DNA of 64,000 nt from Anaerolineales bacterium (GCA_030680795.1 JAUXUL010000007.1:62001-126000); one strand, 5' to 3'; positions 14,981 to 23,452 are shown, counted from the stretch's first letter. Notes: generated by a model from the letters alone, not told the origin. A program made the numbers and translations.

Positions 14981-15634
14981 TCAAGCAGGCCAGATCTGGC
15001 GAATACGGTGAGTGATTTTTTCTGCGGCCTGCGCGGGGTCAGGTTGTGCAGTGATACCGCGGCCAATTACGATTCCATAAATGGGTACGCCGCGCAGGAG
15101 TGTGAGGATGTCATAGTTAATACCACCCGCGATGACAACATCTAGACCGAGGTTGCACATTTCGAGAACTATGTTTACAGCCTTTTCATCCCATAATGCG
15201 CCCTGAGTAAGTTCTTCATCAATACTGCGATGAAAAAGCACAAGACTCACACCCACTGCCTGGACTTCTTTCGCACGCGCGATCGGATCTTTGACGCCTG
15301 TCATATCCACTTCCGCACGGCGTTTCCATTTGTCCGCTTCGCGCTGAACCTCGCAAATAGTTGCCAGGGTCGTGATACCCTGCGTCGTGACGATATCCGC
15401 GCCTGCTGTGAATGCCATGTTGGCTTCGTATGCGCCGACATCGCTAGACTTCAAGTCGGCGAGAACAATCTTTTCCGGGTGTGCCGATTTTAATTTCCTG
15501 ACGATGTTTATCCCCACAGATTTTATGAGCGGTGTGCCTGCTTCGAGAATATCTGCATAAGGTGCGACAGATGCTGCAAGTTTCAGCGCTTCATCGCCAT
15601 CGAGGGTGTCCATTGCCAACTGTAGGTTGATCAT
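14981..15634 (-). CDS. HPS/KGPDC-family decarboxylase or aldolase
   Basis: A 217-residue OMP-decarboxylase-suprafamily protein. Family members include 3-keto-L-gulonate-6-phosphate decarboxylase (UlaD/SgbH) and 3-hexulose-6-phosphate synthase. The signature D-x-K-x-x-D is present as ADLKSSD, preceded by YADILEAGTPLIKSVGINIVRKLK and followed by GADIVTTQGI. The start MINLQLAMDTLDGDEALKLA is chosen because GGAG lies seven bases upstream; an ATG six codons earlier is possible. It is transcribed with rpe from a promoter region containing the palindrome TCACATATGTGA. Sequence alone does not decide between KGPDC and HPS; the PTS and polyol context favours a sugar-acid or ketose phosphate. Confidence 0.85.
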   Translation of the reverse strand: MINLQLAMDTLDGDEALKLAASVAPYADILEAGTPLIKSVGINIVRKLKSAHPEKIVLADLKSSDVGAYEANMAFTAGADIVTTQGITTLATICEVQREADKWKRRAEVDMTGVKDPIARAKEVQAVGVSLVLFHRSIDEELTQGALWDEKAVNIVLEMCNLGLDVVIAGGINYDILTLLRGVPIYGIVIGRGITAQPDPAQAAEKITHRIRQIWPA

Positions 15635-15659
15635 ATAGTGGCTCCAATTCATAATCGTG

Positions 15660-15680
15660 AGTATAATATCACATATGTGA
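15660..15680. promoter_or_regulatory. divergent promoter region with operator TCACATATGTGA
   Basis: The perfect 12-bp palindrome TCACATATGTGA (15669-15680) lies between the leftward HPS/rpe operon and the rightward dehydrogenase gene. It is next to AGTATAAT (15660-15667), which gives a TATAAT-like -10 rightward and TATACT leftward. The same palindrome recurs at 16812-16823. A SorC-family regulator encoded in the cluster is the likely binder (inference). Confidence 0.6.
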
Positions 15681-15726
15681 ATTGTAGCGATGATACGCTA
15701 CTCTGTCAATTATCTGCGGAGGAAGG

Positions 15727-16767
15727 ATGGCGAAGAAAATGCTCGCCGCGGTTTATCTTGGTCCGGAAAAAATCGAATTGAGCACTGTTCCGATTCCTGA
15801 ACCGGCGGCCGGTGAGCTTCTGGTAAAAGTTCGCGCGGCAACAACCTGCGGCACAGACGTAAAGACGTATCGCCGTGGACATCCGAAATTTCCGCCGCCG
15901 TTTATTTTTGGTCACGAGTTTGGGGGAGATATCGTGAAAGTTGGCGAAGGTGTGGAACGGTATCATGAAGGGATGCGGGTAACGGCCAATGTCTTCGCTG
16001 AATGTGGGGAATGTTTTTACTGCAAAAAAGGACAGGGAAATATTTGTGAAAACCTTGTTTACAATTTTGGCGCTTTTGCGGAGTACATGATCATCCCCGC
16101 GTCAATTGTGCGACGGACTACTTTTGAGATCCCTGCTCATATTCCTTACGCGCATGCGGCATTGCTCGAACCATTAGTCACAGTGGTGCATGGATGGCAT
16201 AAAGTGGCGATCCAGCCGGGGGAAACGGTGGCAATCATCGGTGCGGGAGGACCGATCAGTCTTTTGTTTTTGCAATTGGCATTGCACGCCGGAGCAAGCC
16301 AGGTGATTGCAATCGGTCACAGTCCAGCGCGATTAGATGTGGCAAAAAAAATCGGTGCAACTCATCTGGTGAATGCAAAAGAGGCGGATACCATTACCAC
16401 CGTCCGCGAATTGACCCATGGCTATGGTGCGGATGTGGTCTTTGAGTGTGGTGGCACAAAAAAGACCTGGGAAACTTCTGTAGACGTTGTTCGCCGGGGT
16501 GGGCGGGTATTGTGGTTTGGTGGTTTGTCTAGCGGCACAAAGGTGGAGATCGATGCGGCCCGCGTTCATTATGGAGAGATTGCACTGCTCAATATACATG
16601 GCGGGACGGCTGAGGATGCGCGGGAGGCATTTGATCTGATCGTATCGGGTGCAATTAATGTTGCGCCGATGTTGAACGGAGTTCTTCCACTGGAGCAGGT
16701 GGAACTGGCCCTAAAAAAGATGATCGCCGGGGAGGTGGTCAAAGTGGTGATTACACCTGAATCTTGA
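15727..16767 (+). CDS. zinc-dependent polyol-type dehydrogenase (MDR family)
   Basis: A 346-residue medium-chain dehydrogenase of the sorbitol/galactitol-phosphate dehydrogenase type. The catalytic zinc ligands lie in TTCGTDVKTYRRG (Cys) and FGHEFGG (His-Glu), the structural zinc in ECGECFYCKKGQGNIC, and the NAD-binding Rossmann loop in AIIGAGGPISLLFLQLAL. It most likely oxidises the phosphorylated polyol delivered by the galactitol-type PTS encoded downstream to the ketose phosphate. GGAGGAAGG immediately precedes the ATG. The operator palindrome is about 45 bp upstream, and the cluster's second promoter starts right after its stop. Confidence 0.9.
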   Translation: MAKKMLAAVYLGPEKIELSTVPIPEPAAGELLVKVRAATTCGTDVKTYRRGHPKFPPPFIFGHEFGGDIVKVGEGVERYHEGMRVTANVFAECGECFYCKKGQGNICENLVYNFGAFAEYMIIPASIVRRTTFEIPAHIPYAHAALLEPLVTVVHGWHKVAIQPGETVAIIGAGGPISLLFLQLALHAGASQVIAIGHSPARLDVAKKIGATHLVNAKEADTITTVRELTHGYGADVVFECGGTKKTWETSVDVVRRGGRVLWFGGLSSGTKVEIDAARVHYGEIALLNIHGGTAEDAREAFDLIVSGAINVAPMLNGVLPLEQVELALKKMIAGEVVKVVITPES

Positions 16768-16783
16768 ATTCAGCGTAACCTTG

Positions 16784-16823
16784 TTGACACCCCAGTGTTT
16801 AAATGGTAAACTCACATATGTGA
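16784..16823 (+). promoter_or_regulatory. main operon promoter with overlapping operator
   Basis: TTGACA (16784-16789), a 17-bp spacer and TAAACT (16807-16812) form a near-consensus sigma70 promoter. TCACATATGTGA (16812-16823) overlaps the -10 box and the expected start site, a classic repressor position. A second pseudo-palindrome TTCATTTTTGTGAA (16831-16844) may be a weaker site. Confidence 0.75.
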
Positions 16824-16868
16824 AATCCAATTCATTTTTGTGAATTTGAGTTTGCCGGGAGTGTATCT

Positions 16869-18026
16869 GTGCCAGAAACAATGACGCCTCGTGAACGTGT
16901 AACTACTGCCCTGAACCATAAAGAACCAGACCGTGTTCCGATCACCTTGGGGGGATCTGCAAATCACCTGACGGAGCAAAGGTATGTTTTGCTCCGTGAC
17001 CACTTTGGGGTTCAGGATGTGCCGCGCAGAACATTGGTGGGTTTTTACACTACGCCAGATTACAACCCGATTCTCGACAAGCTTAGCACGGACTTCCGCT
17101 TTATCCACATCCGCTCACCAAAAAACTATATCGCGAATTCGATGATCGGGGAATTCAAAGAGTTCGTGGATGAGTGGGGAATCACCCACCGGCTGGTTTC
17201 GGGGTATTACGATCTCCACGGTGCTCCGCTGGGCAAGGATCTGACGATCGAGAAAATTGAGAAATATCCATGGCCGGACCCATATGACCCGGTTCGGTTG
17301 GAGGGGGTAAAGGAAGAAATTCAGCATCTGTACCACAATACAAATTATGCGATTGTTGCCCATCGTCCCGTTTACGGAAACCTGTGGGAAATGACGCGTG
17401 CGCTCGTTGGGATGGAAAATGCGTTACTCTTGACAATTGCAGATACCCACGTCTTTGATCACTTGCTTGGCAAGCTGGCGGAAGTGTTGGATGGTTTCTA
17501 CGATGTATTTCTCAGCGTGGTGGGTCCTTATGTGCAGATTGTGGAAATGGCTGATGATTATGGCACGAACGCCGGACCCATGTTCAATCCTGCAGTGTAC
17601 ACAAAATTCCTTAAGCCCCGCTATAAAAAATCAATTGAAATGATCAAGAAGAAAGCGCCGCAGGCGAAAGTGCTTCTACACAATGATGGCGCGATCCGCA
17701 AGTTCATCCCTGATTTGATTGACACTGGATTTGATATCCTCAATCCCATTGAAGGTCACCTGCGTGGGATGGATCCTGTTGAATTGAAACGCGATTTTGG
17801 CAGGGATCTCACCTTCCAGGGCGGCGTGGATGTAAAAACCGTTCTCAATAACGGCACGATCGAAGATGTGCGCCGCGAAGTTCGTTTGCGAATCGAACAG
17901 ATGGGTGAGGGCGGCGGTTATATTCTTGCGCCAGCTCATAATTTTAGCAACGATATTCCGCTTGAAAACATGCTGGCCTTTTTTGAAGCCGGGCATGAAC
18001 TTGGAAGGTATCCTTTGAAACCATGA
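16869..18026 (+). CDS. UROD-superfamily corrinoid methyltransferase-like protein
   Basis: A 385-residue member of the uroporphyrinogen-decarboxylase superfamily, but longer than and unlike HemE. The opening TPRERVTTALNHKEPDRVPITLGG and the C-terminal pattern VLLHNDGAIRKFIPDLIDTGFDILNPIE then GGVDVKTVL are typical of the methyltransferase branch (MtaA/MtbA/CmuA relatives). Such proteins move methyl groups to or from a corrinoid protein. A matching corrinoid protein is encoded at the end of the cluster (29595). GTG is chosen as start because GGGAG lies seven bases upstream; ATG at 16881 is the alternative. It is the first gene after the main promoter and overlaps the aldolase by ATGA. Substrate unknown. 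Confidence 0.83.
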   Translation: MPETMTPRERVTTALNHKEPDRVPITLGGSANHLTEQRYVLLRDHFGVQDVPRRTLVGFYTTPDYNPILDKLSTDFRFIHIRSPKNYIANSMIGEFKEFVDEWGITHRLVSGYYDLHGAPLGKDLTIEKIEKYPWPDPYDPVRLEGVKEEIQHLYHNTNYAIVAHRPVYGNLWEMTRALVGMENALLLTIADTHVFDHLLGKLAEVLDGFYDVFLSVVGPYVQIVEMADDYGTNAGPMFNPAVYTKFLKPRYKKSIEMIKKKAPQAKVLLHNDGAIRKFIPDLIDTGFDILNPIEGHLRGMDPVELKRDFGRDLTFQGGVDVKTVLNNGTIEDVRREVRLRIEQMGEGGGYILAPAHNFSNDIPLENMLAFFEAGHELGRYPLKP

Positions 18027-18676
18027 TCCTCGAAGAATTACGTGCTCACGTTCTCCAAACGGCACTGTTCCTGCCAAAATACAACCTAGTCTGGATGGCT
18101 GGAGGTACGGTCTGCGCACGTGATCCGCAAACCGGATATGTTGTCGTCACACCCAGCGGGTTGGACTATGAACGCCTCACACCAAACGACATGATTGTTA
18201 CCGATTTGGATGCGAATCTGGTCGAAGGCAAATTTCGCCCGTCTGTAGCGCTCAATCTTTGGATTGGTTTCATGCGCGCCCGTTCTGAACTGAACGCGGT
18301 CGTCCATACGCACTCACCGTATGCGACCGCGTTTTCTGTTGTATATCAATCGATCCCGGTCATTACAGAGACCATGGCAGACTGGTTTGGTCAGCCTGTG
18401 CCTGTGACACGTTACTTGAGCGTGGAGGATCCTGACTTCCCAACCTTACCAGTTGAAGTAATGGGTAATGGTTATGCTATTCTGCTTGGCAACCACGGAC
18501 CCATCACTGTCGGTAAAACACTAGAACATGCCCTCGAACGTGCCGTGACATTGGAAGAGGCCGCCCGGACTTATTCCATCGCGCAAACGATCAGCGTACC
18601 TGTACCTTTGACTGACGAACAAGCGCGTGCTTCATTTGATTATTACCACAACCGATACGGTCAGAGGAAATCATAG
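18023..18676 (+). CDS. class II (zinc) aldolase, FucA/AraD-like
   Basis: A 217-residue class II aldolase/adducin-domain enzyme. The zinc ligands lie in VVHTHSPYATAFSV (two His), and a third His in LLGNHGPITVGKTLEHALERAVTLEEAA, as in L-fuculose-1-phosphate aldolase. It would cleave a ketose-1-phosphate-like product to DHAP or glycolaldehyde-type products, or epimerise a pentulose phosphate (AraD branch); the two cannot be separated by eye. Its start overlaps the UROD gene stop (ATGA) and the PTS EIIA gene follows by 10 bp, placing it in the sugar pathway. Confidence 0.87.
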   Translation: MILEELRAHVLQTALFLPKYNLVWMAGGTVCARDPQTGYVVVTPSGLDYERLTPNDMIVTDLDANLVEGKFRPSVALNLWIGFMRARSELNAVVHTHSPYATAFSVVYQSIPVITETMADWFGQPVPVTRYLSVEDPDFPTLPVEVMGNGYAILLGNHGPITVGKTLEHALERAVTLEEAARTYSIAQTISVPVPLTDEQARASFDYYHNRYGQRKS

Positions 18677-18686
18677 GAGAGTAGTT

Positions 18687-19148
18687 GTGCTGGAATTCTA
18701 TGAGTCATTGATCGCATTTGATTTGCAAGCAAAGGATGCAAAAGAAGTGATCGGTCTATTGGCAGGCAATATGAACGCACAGGGATTGGTTTCCGCGGAA
18801 TATGGCGCGCAGACTTGGGCTCGTGAAATGGATCATCCAACGGGGTTGCCAACCAAACCGTTTTGTATTGCCTTCCCACATGCAGATGCGGAGGGAGTCA
18901 ACAAGTCCGCGTTGGGAGTGGCGGTGATGCGTCAGCCAGTGAAATTTCAAAATATGGCGGACCCGGATGAAAGTTTGGATGTGGAGCTGGTCTTTATGCT
19001 TGCGAACCGCGATCCACAGGAGCAGATCCAAACATTAAGAAATCTGGCTGTGTTGTTTGGTCAGCCTGAAAAATTAGTTGAACTGCGAGACCAGGCTACT
19101 CTGCATGGGGTGGCATCCTGGCTCAGGCATGAGCTCAACCTGAGCTAA
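18687..19148 (+). CDS. PTS EIIA component, galactitol/fructose type
   Basis: A 153-residue EIIA of the PtsN/mannitol-fructose fold. The phosphorylated residue is His65, in FCIAFPHADAEGVNKSALGVAV. The start is the GTG at 18687, five bases after AGGAGAG; the frame is open 20 codons further but that part overlaps the aldolase. It accepts phosphate from HPr and passes it to EIIB (19259). EIIA, EIIB and EIIC are separate genes, as in galactitol systems. Confidence 0.88.
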   Translation: MLEFYESLIAFDLQAKDAKEVIGLLAGNMNAQGLVSAEYGAQTWAREMDHPTGLPTKPFCIAFPHADAEGVNKSALGVAVMRQPVKFQNMADPDESLDVELVFMLANRDPQEQIQTLRNLAVLFGQPEKLVELRDQATLHGVASWLRHELNLS

Positions 19149-19258
19149 GGATACAAGATGCTGGACTGTTTTCGAGAAGGAGGAAGGCCACTGGAGATGT
19201 TTCTGCTTGTTCACCCCGATAGTCGTCTATCTTGTGTGGAAGGAGGTAAAACGTATAT

Positions 19259-19558
19259 ATGAGTAAATTGATTGTAGTTGCATGTGGTGCAGGGATCAAT
19301 ACCTCAACAATTGCTGAAGATTCCATAAAAGAGCGTGTGGCCCAGGAAGGGTTTTCCGATGTTGAAGTTAAACGGATTTTGATAGCTGACATCGAAGGCT
19401 TTCTTGGCCGTACGGATCTGATTATGGTTGTCTCAATGATGAAAATCTTCCGCACCTTTGACGTGCCCGTTTTCCAGGGTATGCCTTTCCTGATCGGCTC
19501 AAAACAGGAAAGGGATGCCCTATTAGACAAGATCGTCGAAGTAATCAAGAAAGTTTAA
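19259..19558 (+). CDS. gatB: PTS galactitol-type EIIB component
   Basis: A 99-residue GatB-like protein. The phosphorylatable cysteine is Cys9 in VVACGAGINTSTIAEDSIKERV, the characteristic P-loop-like start of galactitol EIIB. GGAAGGAGG precedes the ATG. A 34-codon ORF (19158-19262) ends in TGA overlapping this ATG, but is not otherwise supported. It transfers phosphate from EIIA to the substrate bound by EIIC. Confidence 0.9.
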   Translation: MSKLIVVACGAGINTSTIAEDSIKERVAQEGFSDVEVKRILIADIEGFLGRTDLIMVVSMMKIFRTFDVPVFQGMPFLIGSKQERDALLDKIVEVIKKV

Positions 19559-19605
19559 TCTGGATCACTTGATCCATAATCAGATTCACAAAAGGAGAAT
19601 GTGAA

Positions 19606-20892
19606 ATGGGATTCTTATCTACTTCTGTTGGTTGGTTTCTTGGCCTCGGCTCGTCGTTGATCGTAATGGTCGTTCTGATCATCCTCGGCCTGGTCTTCCG
19701 GGTAGGCTGGCAGAAAGCTGTCCGCGGTGGTATCACTACCGGCGTAGGACTGGCTGGTTTGTTCCTGGTGGTAAATGTAATCATCGGTGCCTTGCAGCCG
19801 GCTGTAGCCGAAATGGCCACTCGTTTTGGATTGGCTAAGACAATTGTCGATGTCAACTGGGCTGATGCGGGCATTGCCTGGGGTTGGCCTGGTGTTGCAG
19901 CGTTGATCGTTACACTGCTCACCGTCAATATCTTGATGGTCGTTCTGAAGCTCACCAAAACCCTGTGGACCGATGTCTGGTCCTATTGGCATGGTTCTGC
20001 ACTCGCCGGCTTCGTCTGGGCGCTGACGGGTGGTAACGTTTTTCTTGGCGTCCTGGCTGGTGTATTGTACCTGGTGGCAGGCAGCCTGATGAGTGATATG
20101 ACGGCTAAGAAATTCCAGGAATTCAATGACATGCCGGGTATCGGCGTACCCTGCGGTACCACAGTACAAGCCAGCCTGTTTGCGATGCCGGTTGTCTGGC
20201 TGTTGGACCGTATTCCTGGGCTTAAGGATTGGGATGCATCCCCCGATGGCATCAAGAAACGCTTTGGTTTAGTAGGTGAACCCGGCGTTCTGGGTTTCGT
20301 GCTGGGTGTCATCATCGGCATCGTTGCCTATGGCACCGGCACGGGTGATCTGGGCATTTCCATGATCCTTGGTTTGGGCATGAATGTTGCGATCATGATG
20401 ATGCTCCTCCCCCGCATGGTCTCGATCATCGCCGAAGGCATCGTACCGATCACGATGTCCATCGTCCAGTACATGCGTGAACGCTTCAAAGACCGCGAGA
20501 TCTATGTCGCTGTTGACTGTGCCGTGCTGCTGGGTCATCCTGCGGTCATGGCTTCATCTGTCATCCTGTTCCCGCTGCTTGTGCTGCTGGCGGCGATCCT
20601 GCCCGGCGTGCAAATGCTGCCCATTGCATCTCTAGCTGTCGTTCCCTTCTGGGCTGGCGCGGTGGTGCCTTACACCAAAGGTAACGTGGTCAAGACCGTG
20701 ATCGTGCTTCTGCTCTATGCGATCCCCTTCATGTATTTCTCAACATTGACTGTTGACGCTCATACAGAGGCCTTCAAGATGATGGGCCAGTATGGTGATC
20801 TTATTGACCAGGGCCTGAAATTAGGGAGCTGGGACATGGGCGGCGACATCCTCGGCTTCTTCATTCAGAAGCTTTTTGGATTGTTCGGCTAA
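19606..20892 (+). CDS. gatC: PTS galactitol-type EIIC permease
   Basis: A 428-residue membrane permease of the galactitol (GatC) family with around ten hydrophobic helices, starting with LGLGSSLIVMVVLIILGLVFRVGWQKAVRGGITTGVGLAGLFLVV. Family landmarks include the GxPCGTTVQASLFAMPV-type loop near residue 185 and ...DCAVLLGHPAVMASSVILFPLLVLLAAILPG. It binds and translocates the hexitol or related sugar while EIIB phosphorylates it. AAAGGAGAA precedes the start. A stable hairpin (20913-20947) after the stop may limit transcription or translation of later genes. Confidence 0.93.
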   Translation: MGFLSTSVGWFLGLGSSLIVMVVLIILGLVFRVGWQKAVRGGITTGVGLAGLFLVVNVIIGALQPAVAEMATRFGLAKTIVDVNWADAGIAWGWPGVAALIVTLLTVNILMVVLKLTKTLWTDVWSYWHGSALAGFVWALTGGNVFLGVLAGVLYLVAGSLMSDMTAKKFQEFNDMPGIGVPCGTTVQASLFAMPVVWLLDRIPGLKDWDASPDGIKKRFGLVGEPGVLGFVLGVIIGIVAYGTGTGDLGISMILGLGMNVAIMMMLLPRMVSIIAEGIVPITMSIVQYMRERFKDREIYVAVDCAVLLGHPAVMASSVILFPLLVLLAAILPGVQMLPIASLAVVPFWAGAVVPYTKGNVVKTVIVLLLYAIPFMYFSTLTVDAHTEAFKMMGQYGDLIDQGLKLGSWDMGGDILGFFIQKLFGLFG

Positions 20893-20912
20893 ACCTTACA
20901 ACTGAATATTGA

Positions 20913-20947
20913 GGTGGCTTCCACTCACCAAATGGGTGGAAGCCACC
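20913..20947 (+). terminator. stable hairpin after gatC, possible attenuator
   Basis: A 14-bp stem GGTGGCTTCCACTC / GGGTGGAAGCCACC (one G-T pair) closes on ACCAAAT. Only a weak CCTTTAG follows, so it may act as a processing or partial termination site inside the operon rather than as a full terminator. Confidence 0.6.
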
Positions 20948-20974
20948 CCTTTAGTGAATGATCGAGAGGCAGAC

Positions 20975-21277
20975 ATGTCAAAATACAAGGTTTGTGTGGT
21001 TGGTGGTCATTGCAGCAATCGGGTCATGATTGTTGCGGAACAACTCACCGAGTTCTTTGATAAGCAGGGTATCAATTGCCAAGTCTTCACGCACCTCGCA
21101 GCAAGTGAATACGGTTTTCCTCCACGCTCAAACCTCATCTTGCAATTGCTCCCTGCCTTCACCGAAGAGGATGCCGGCGTCCCGGTCATTAATATTAAAC
21201 CACTTATTGGCGATCCTGCCCACCCGGCCACGATCGAGAAAATACTGAAACAGGTACAGGCTTATTACGCTATGTAA
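20975..21277 (+). CDS. second PTS EIIB-like small protein
   Basis: A 100-residue protein with the EIIB fold pattern MSKYKVCVVGGHCSNRVMIVAEQLTEFFDKQGINCQVFTHLAAS. The beta-strand-loop-helix start resembles GatB-like domains, but the loop is GGHCSNR instead of the CGxGxxTS of a standard P-loop, so the phosphorylatable Cys would be Cys13 or Cys7. It might be a divergent EIIB for a second substrate, a regulator, or a non-phosphorylated paralogue. ATG at 20975 is used; the longer frame runs through the upstream hairpin. It is followed 40 bp later by the cysteine desulfurase gene. Confidence 0.6.
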   Translation: MSKYKVCVVGGHCSNRVMIVAEQLTEFFDKQGINCQVFTHLAASEYGFPPRSNLILQLLPAFTEEDAGVPVINIKPLIGDPAHPATIEKILKQVQAYYAM

Positions 21278-21317
21278 TCATCCAGTACATGTCTCTATAG
21301 ATTTTATTGGAGCATTC

Positions 21318-22463
21318 ATGAGATCTCGGATTTATTTGGATTATTGTGCAACGACTCCTGTTCACCCGAAGGTGCGGAACTCAATGTTGCGTTGTCTGGA
21401 TACGGACTTCGGTAACCCATCCAGCATGCATTGGGCGGGAAATGATTCGAGGCAAATCCTAACCCGGGCCCGTACGGAAGTGGCGGAAGGTATCGGCTGC
21501 CGTCCCGGCGAAATCATTTTTACCAGCGGAGCAACCGAGGCTGACAATCTCGCTTTCTTTGGGACCATGCGCCTGTTCCCGCCAAAGAAAGCTCATCTCA
21601 TCACTTCTGCCATCGAACATCACGCCATCCTGCATGCGGCAAAACGTCTTGAGCACGAAGGGTATTCCGTGACGTATCTGCCGGTAGATGGACGTGGCTT
21701 GGTCGAACCTGAAGATGTGAGGCGGGCGATTCGACCTGAGACGAAGTTGATCTCGATCATGTATGTGAACAATGAAGTCGGCTCTGTCCAACCGATCGCT
21801 GAGATCGGCAGGATCGCCCGTGAGAGTAATATCAAATTTCATACAGACGCCGTTCAGGCAATCGGATTGTTCGATGTGAATGTGGACGACCTGAACGTGG
21901 ACTTGCTCTCCCTCTCCGCGCATAAAATATACGGTCCCAAAGGGATCGGCGCGTTATACGTAAGATCGGGTCTTGAATTGACCCCAATGATTGTTGGGGG
22001 ACCACAGGAGCACTCGCTTCGCGCGGGGACCGAAAATGTTCCCGGTATTGTCGGCTTGGGAGCGGCGATGAATCTGGTCCGCCAACATCGGGCAGGTGAG
22101 CGCACTCACCTGCTTGGGCTAAGGAAATATTTGGTCAACGGCTTGCAGACCATCAGTCCGGCTGTGATCGTGAATGGGCTGGAAGAAAAGATCGCATCAC
22201 ATATTCTATCCATCAGTTTTGTTGGCGCTGACACGGAAATGATGCTCATCCGCCTGAATGGTGAAGGTATCGCAGTCTCGTTGGGCTCTGCTTGTAATTC
22301 GAAATCCATTGAGCCTTCTCATGTATTGACCGCGATGAAGTTGCCGCAGGAACAAATCGAGTCAACGTTGCGGATCTCGCTGGGTATGCCGACGACCCAG
22401 GAGGAGCTCGACCTATTCTTGAAGGCAGTTGCACTAGTGTTGCCGCGCGTGATGGTTCAATAA
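21318..22463 (+). CDS. cysteine desulfurase, NifS/IscS family
   Basis: A PLP enzyme of 381 residues that releases sulfur from cysteine as an enzyme-bound persulfide. PLP-binding Lys203 lies in LSLSAHKIYGPKGIGALYV; the N-terminal YLDYCATTPVHPKVRNSM and TSGATEADNLAFFG are typical. The catalytic Cys326 is in SLGSACNSKSIEPSHVL with a short loop, as in the group II-like SGSAC type. It is embedded between PTS genes and the SorC regulator, far from any iscU or tRNA-thiolation gene. It may supply sulfur for Fe-S or for lipoyl synthesis needed by the E2 enzyme encoded next (inference), or serve a thio-compound. Confidence 0.88.
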   Translation: MRSRIYLDYCATTPVHPKVRNSMLRCLDTDFGNPSSMHWAGNDSRQILTRARTEVAEGIGCRPGEIIFTSGATEADNLAFFGTMRLFPPKKAHLITSAIEHHAILHAAKRLEHEGYSVTYLPVDGRGLVEPEDVRRAIRPETKLISIMYVNNEVGSVQPIAEIGRIARESNIKFHTDAVQAIGLFDVNVDDLNVDLLSLSAHKIYGPKGIGALYVRSGLELTPMIVGGPQEHSLRAGTENVPGIVGLGAAMNLVRQHRAGERTHLLGLRKYLVNGLQTISPAVIVNGLEEKIASHILSISFVGADTEMMLIRLNGEGIAVSLGSACNSKSIEPSHVLTAMKLPQEQIESTLRISLGMPTTQEELDLFLKAVALVLPRVMVQ

Positions 22464-22483
22464 TTTTATTGTTGGAGACCAAG

Positions 22484-23452
22484 TTGGAAAAAAAACCTTT
22501 ACATGATCGTGCTGATTTATTAGCCGATGTGGCAGAGATGTACTATCTCGAAGAACAGAATCAGGCCGAGATCGCCAAAGCCATTGGCGTAACGCGCTCG
22601 ATGGTCTCGCGCATTCTGACCGAGGCGCGTGAAAGCGGCATTGTGGAAATTCGCATCCAGCGTCCGCTTCAATCTGATCCCGAACTTGAAGGTGCGCTTA
22701 AAGAGAAATTTGATCTCAAGGATGCTTATGTGGTGGTCAGCAACCATCGCAACGGCGACAGACTTACCCGCACTCTTGGAAATGCAGGTGCGCAGATGCT
22801 CGCTCGCCACGTCGCGCTTCAAAAAACCCTGGGATTGGCATGGGGCACATCCATCTGCGCCACGGTGGATGCGTTCGAAGCTGCCGAGACGATACCAATC
22901 AAAGTTGTGCAATTGGTTGGAGCCATGGGCGCCCACAACATGGAATACGACGGCCATGACCTGGTGTCGCGGATTACCGAGAAACTTGGTGGTGAGGCTT
23001 ACTATCTAAATGCGCCTTATCTTTGCCAGAGTCCTGAAATGGCAAAGTCGCTATTGGAGACGAAAAGCGTTAGAGAAACCATCAATGTGGGGAAGAAAAC
23101 AGATCTTGCGTTATTGGGGATCGGTACGACATCACCCGATTATTCAAGTTTTTATCTTGCAGGTTACGTAACCCGCCGCGAACTTGATGAATTACGGAAA
23201 GCAGGGGCCATTGGTGATGTTTGTGGGTTGCACTTTGATATAAATGGCCAACCCGCCTGTGATGATTTTTGCGAACGCCTGGTCTCCATCCGCAGGCAGG
23301 ATCTGTTATCAATTCCGATGCGTTTGGGAGTGGCAGGCGGCGAAGGGAAAACAGAAGCCATTCTAGGTGCTTTGCGAAGCAAATATGTGAATATATTGGT
23401 GATTGACAGTCTGACTGCCAAAAAGGTGCTTGAAATGGCAAAACCAAAATAA
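22484..23452 (+). CDS. SorC/DeoR-type sugar-responsive transcription regulator
   Basis: A 322-residue SorC-family regulator. The N-terminal HTH (EMYYLEEQNQAEIAKAIGVTRSMVSRILTEARESGIVEIRI) is followed by the sugar-phosphate-binding isomerase-like domain (LGLAWGTSICATVDAF, VQLVGAMGAHN, LALLGIGTTSPDYSSFYLAGYVT, GVAGGEGKTEAILGALRSKYVNILVIDSLTAKKVL). The TTG at 22484 is preferred since GGAG lies six bases upstream; TTG at 22469 has no such signal. It is the only dedicated regulator in the cluster and the likely binder of TCACATATGTGA at 15669 and 16812. Its ligand is probably a phosphorylated intermediate. Confidence 0.9.
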   Translation: MEKKPLHDRADLLADVAEMYYLEEQNQAEIAKAIGVTRSMVSRILTEARESGIVEIRIQRPLQSDPELEGALKEKFDLKDAYVVVSNHRNGDRLTRTLGNAGAQMLARHVALQKTLGLAWGTSICATVDAFEAAETIPIKVVQLVGAMGAHNMEYDGHDLVSRITEKLGGEAYYLNAPYLCQSPEMAKSLLETKSVRETINVGKKTDLALLGIGTTSPDYSSFYLAGYVTRRELDELRKAGAIGDVCGLHFDINGQPACDDFCERLVSIRRQDLLSIPMRLGVAGGEGKTEAILGALRSKYVNILVIDSLTAKKVLEMAKPK

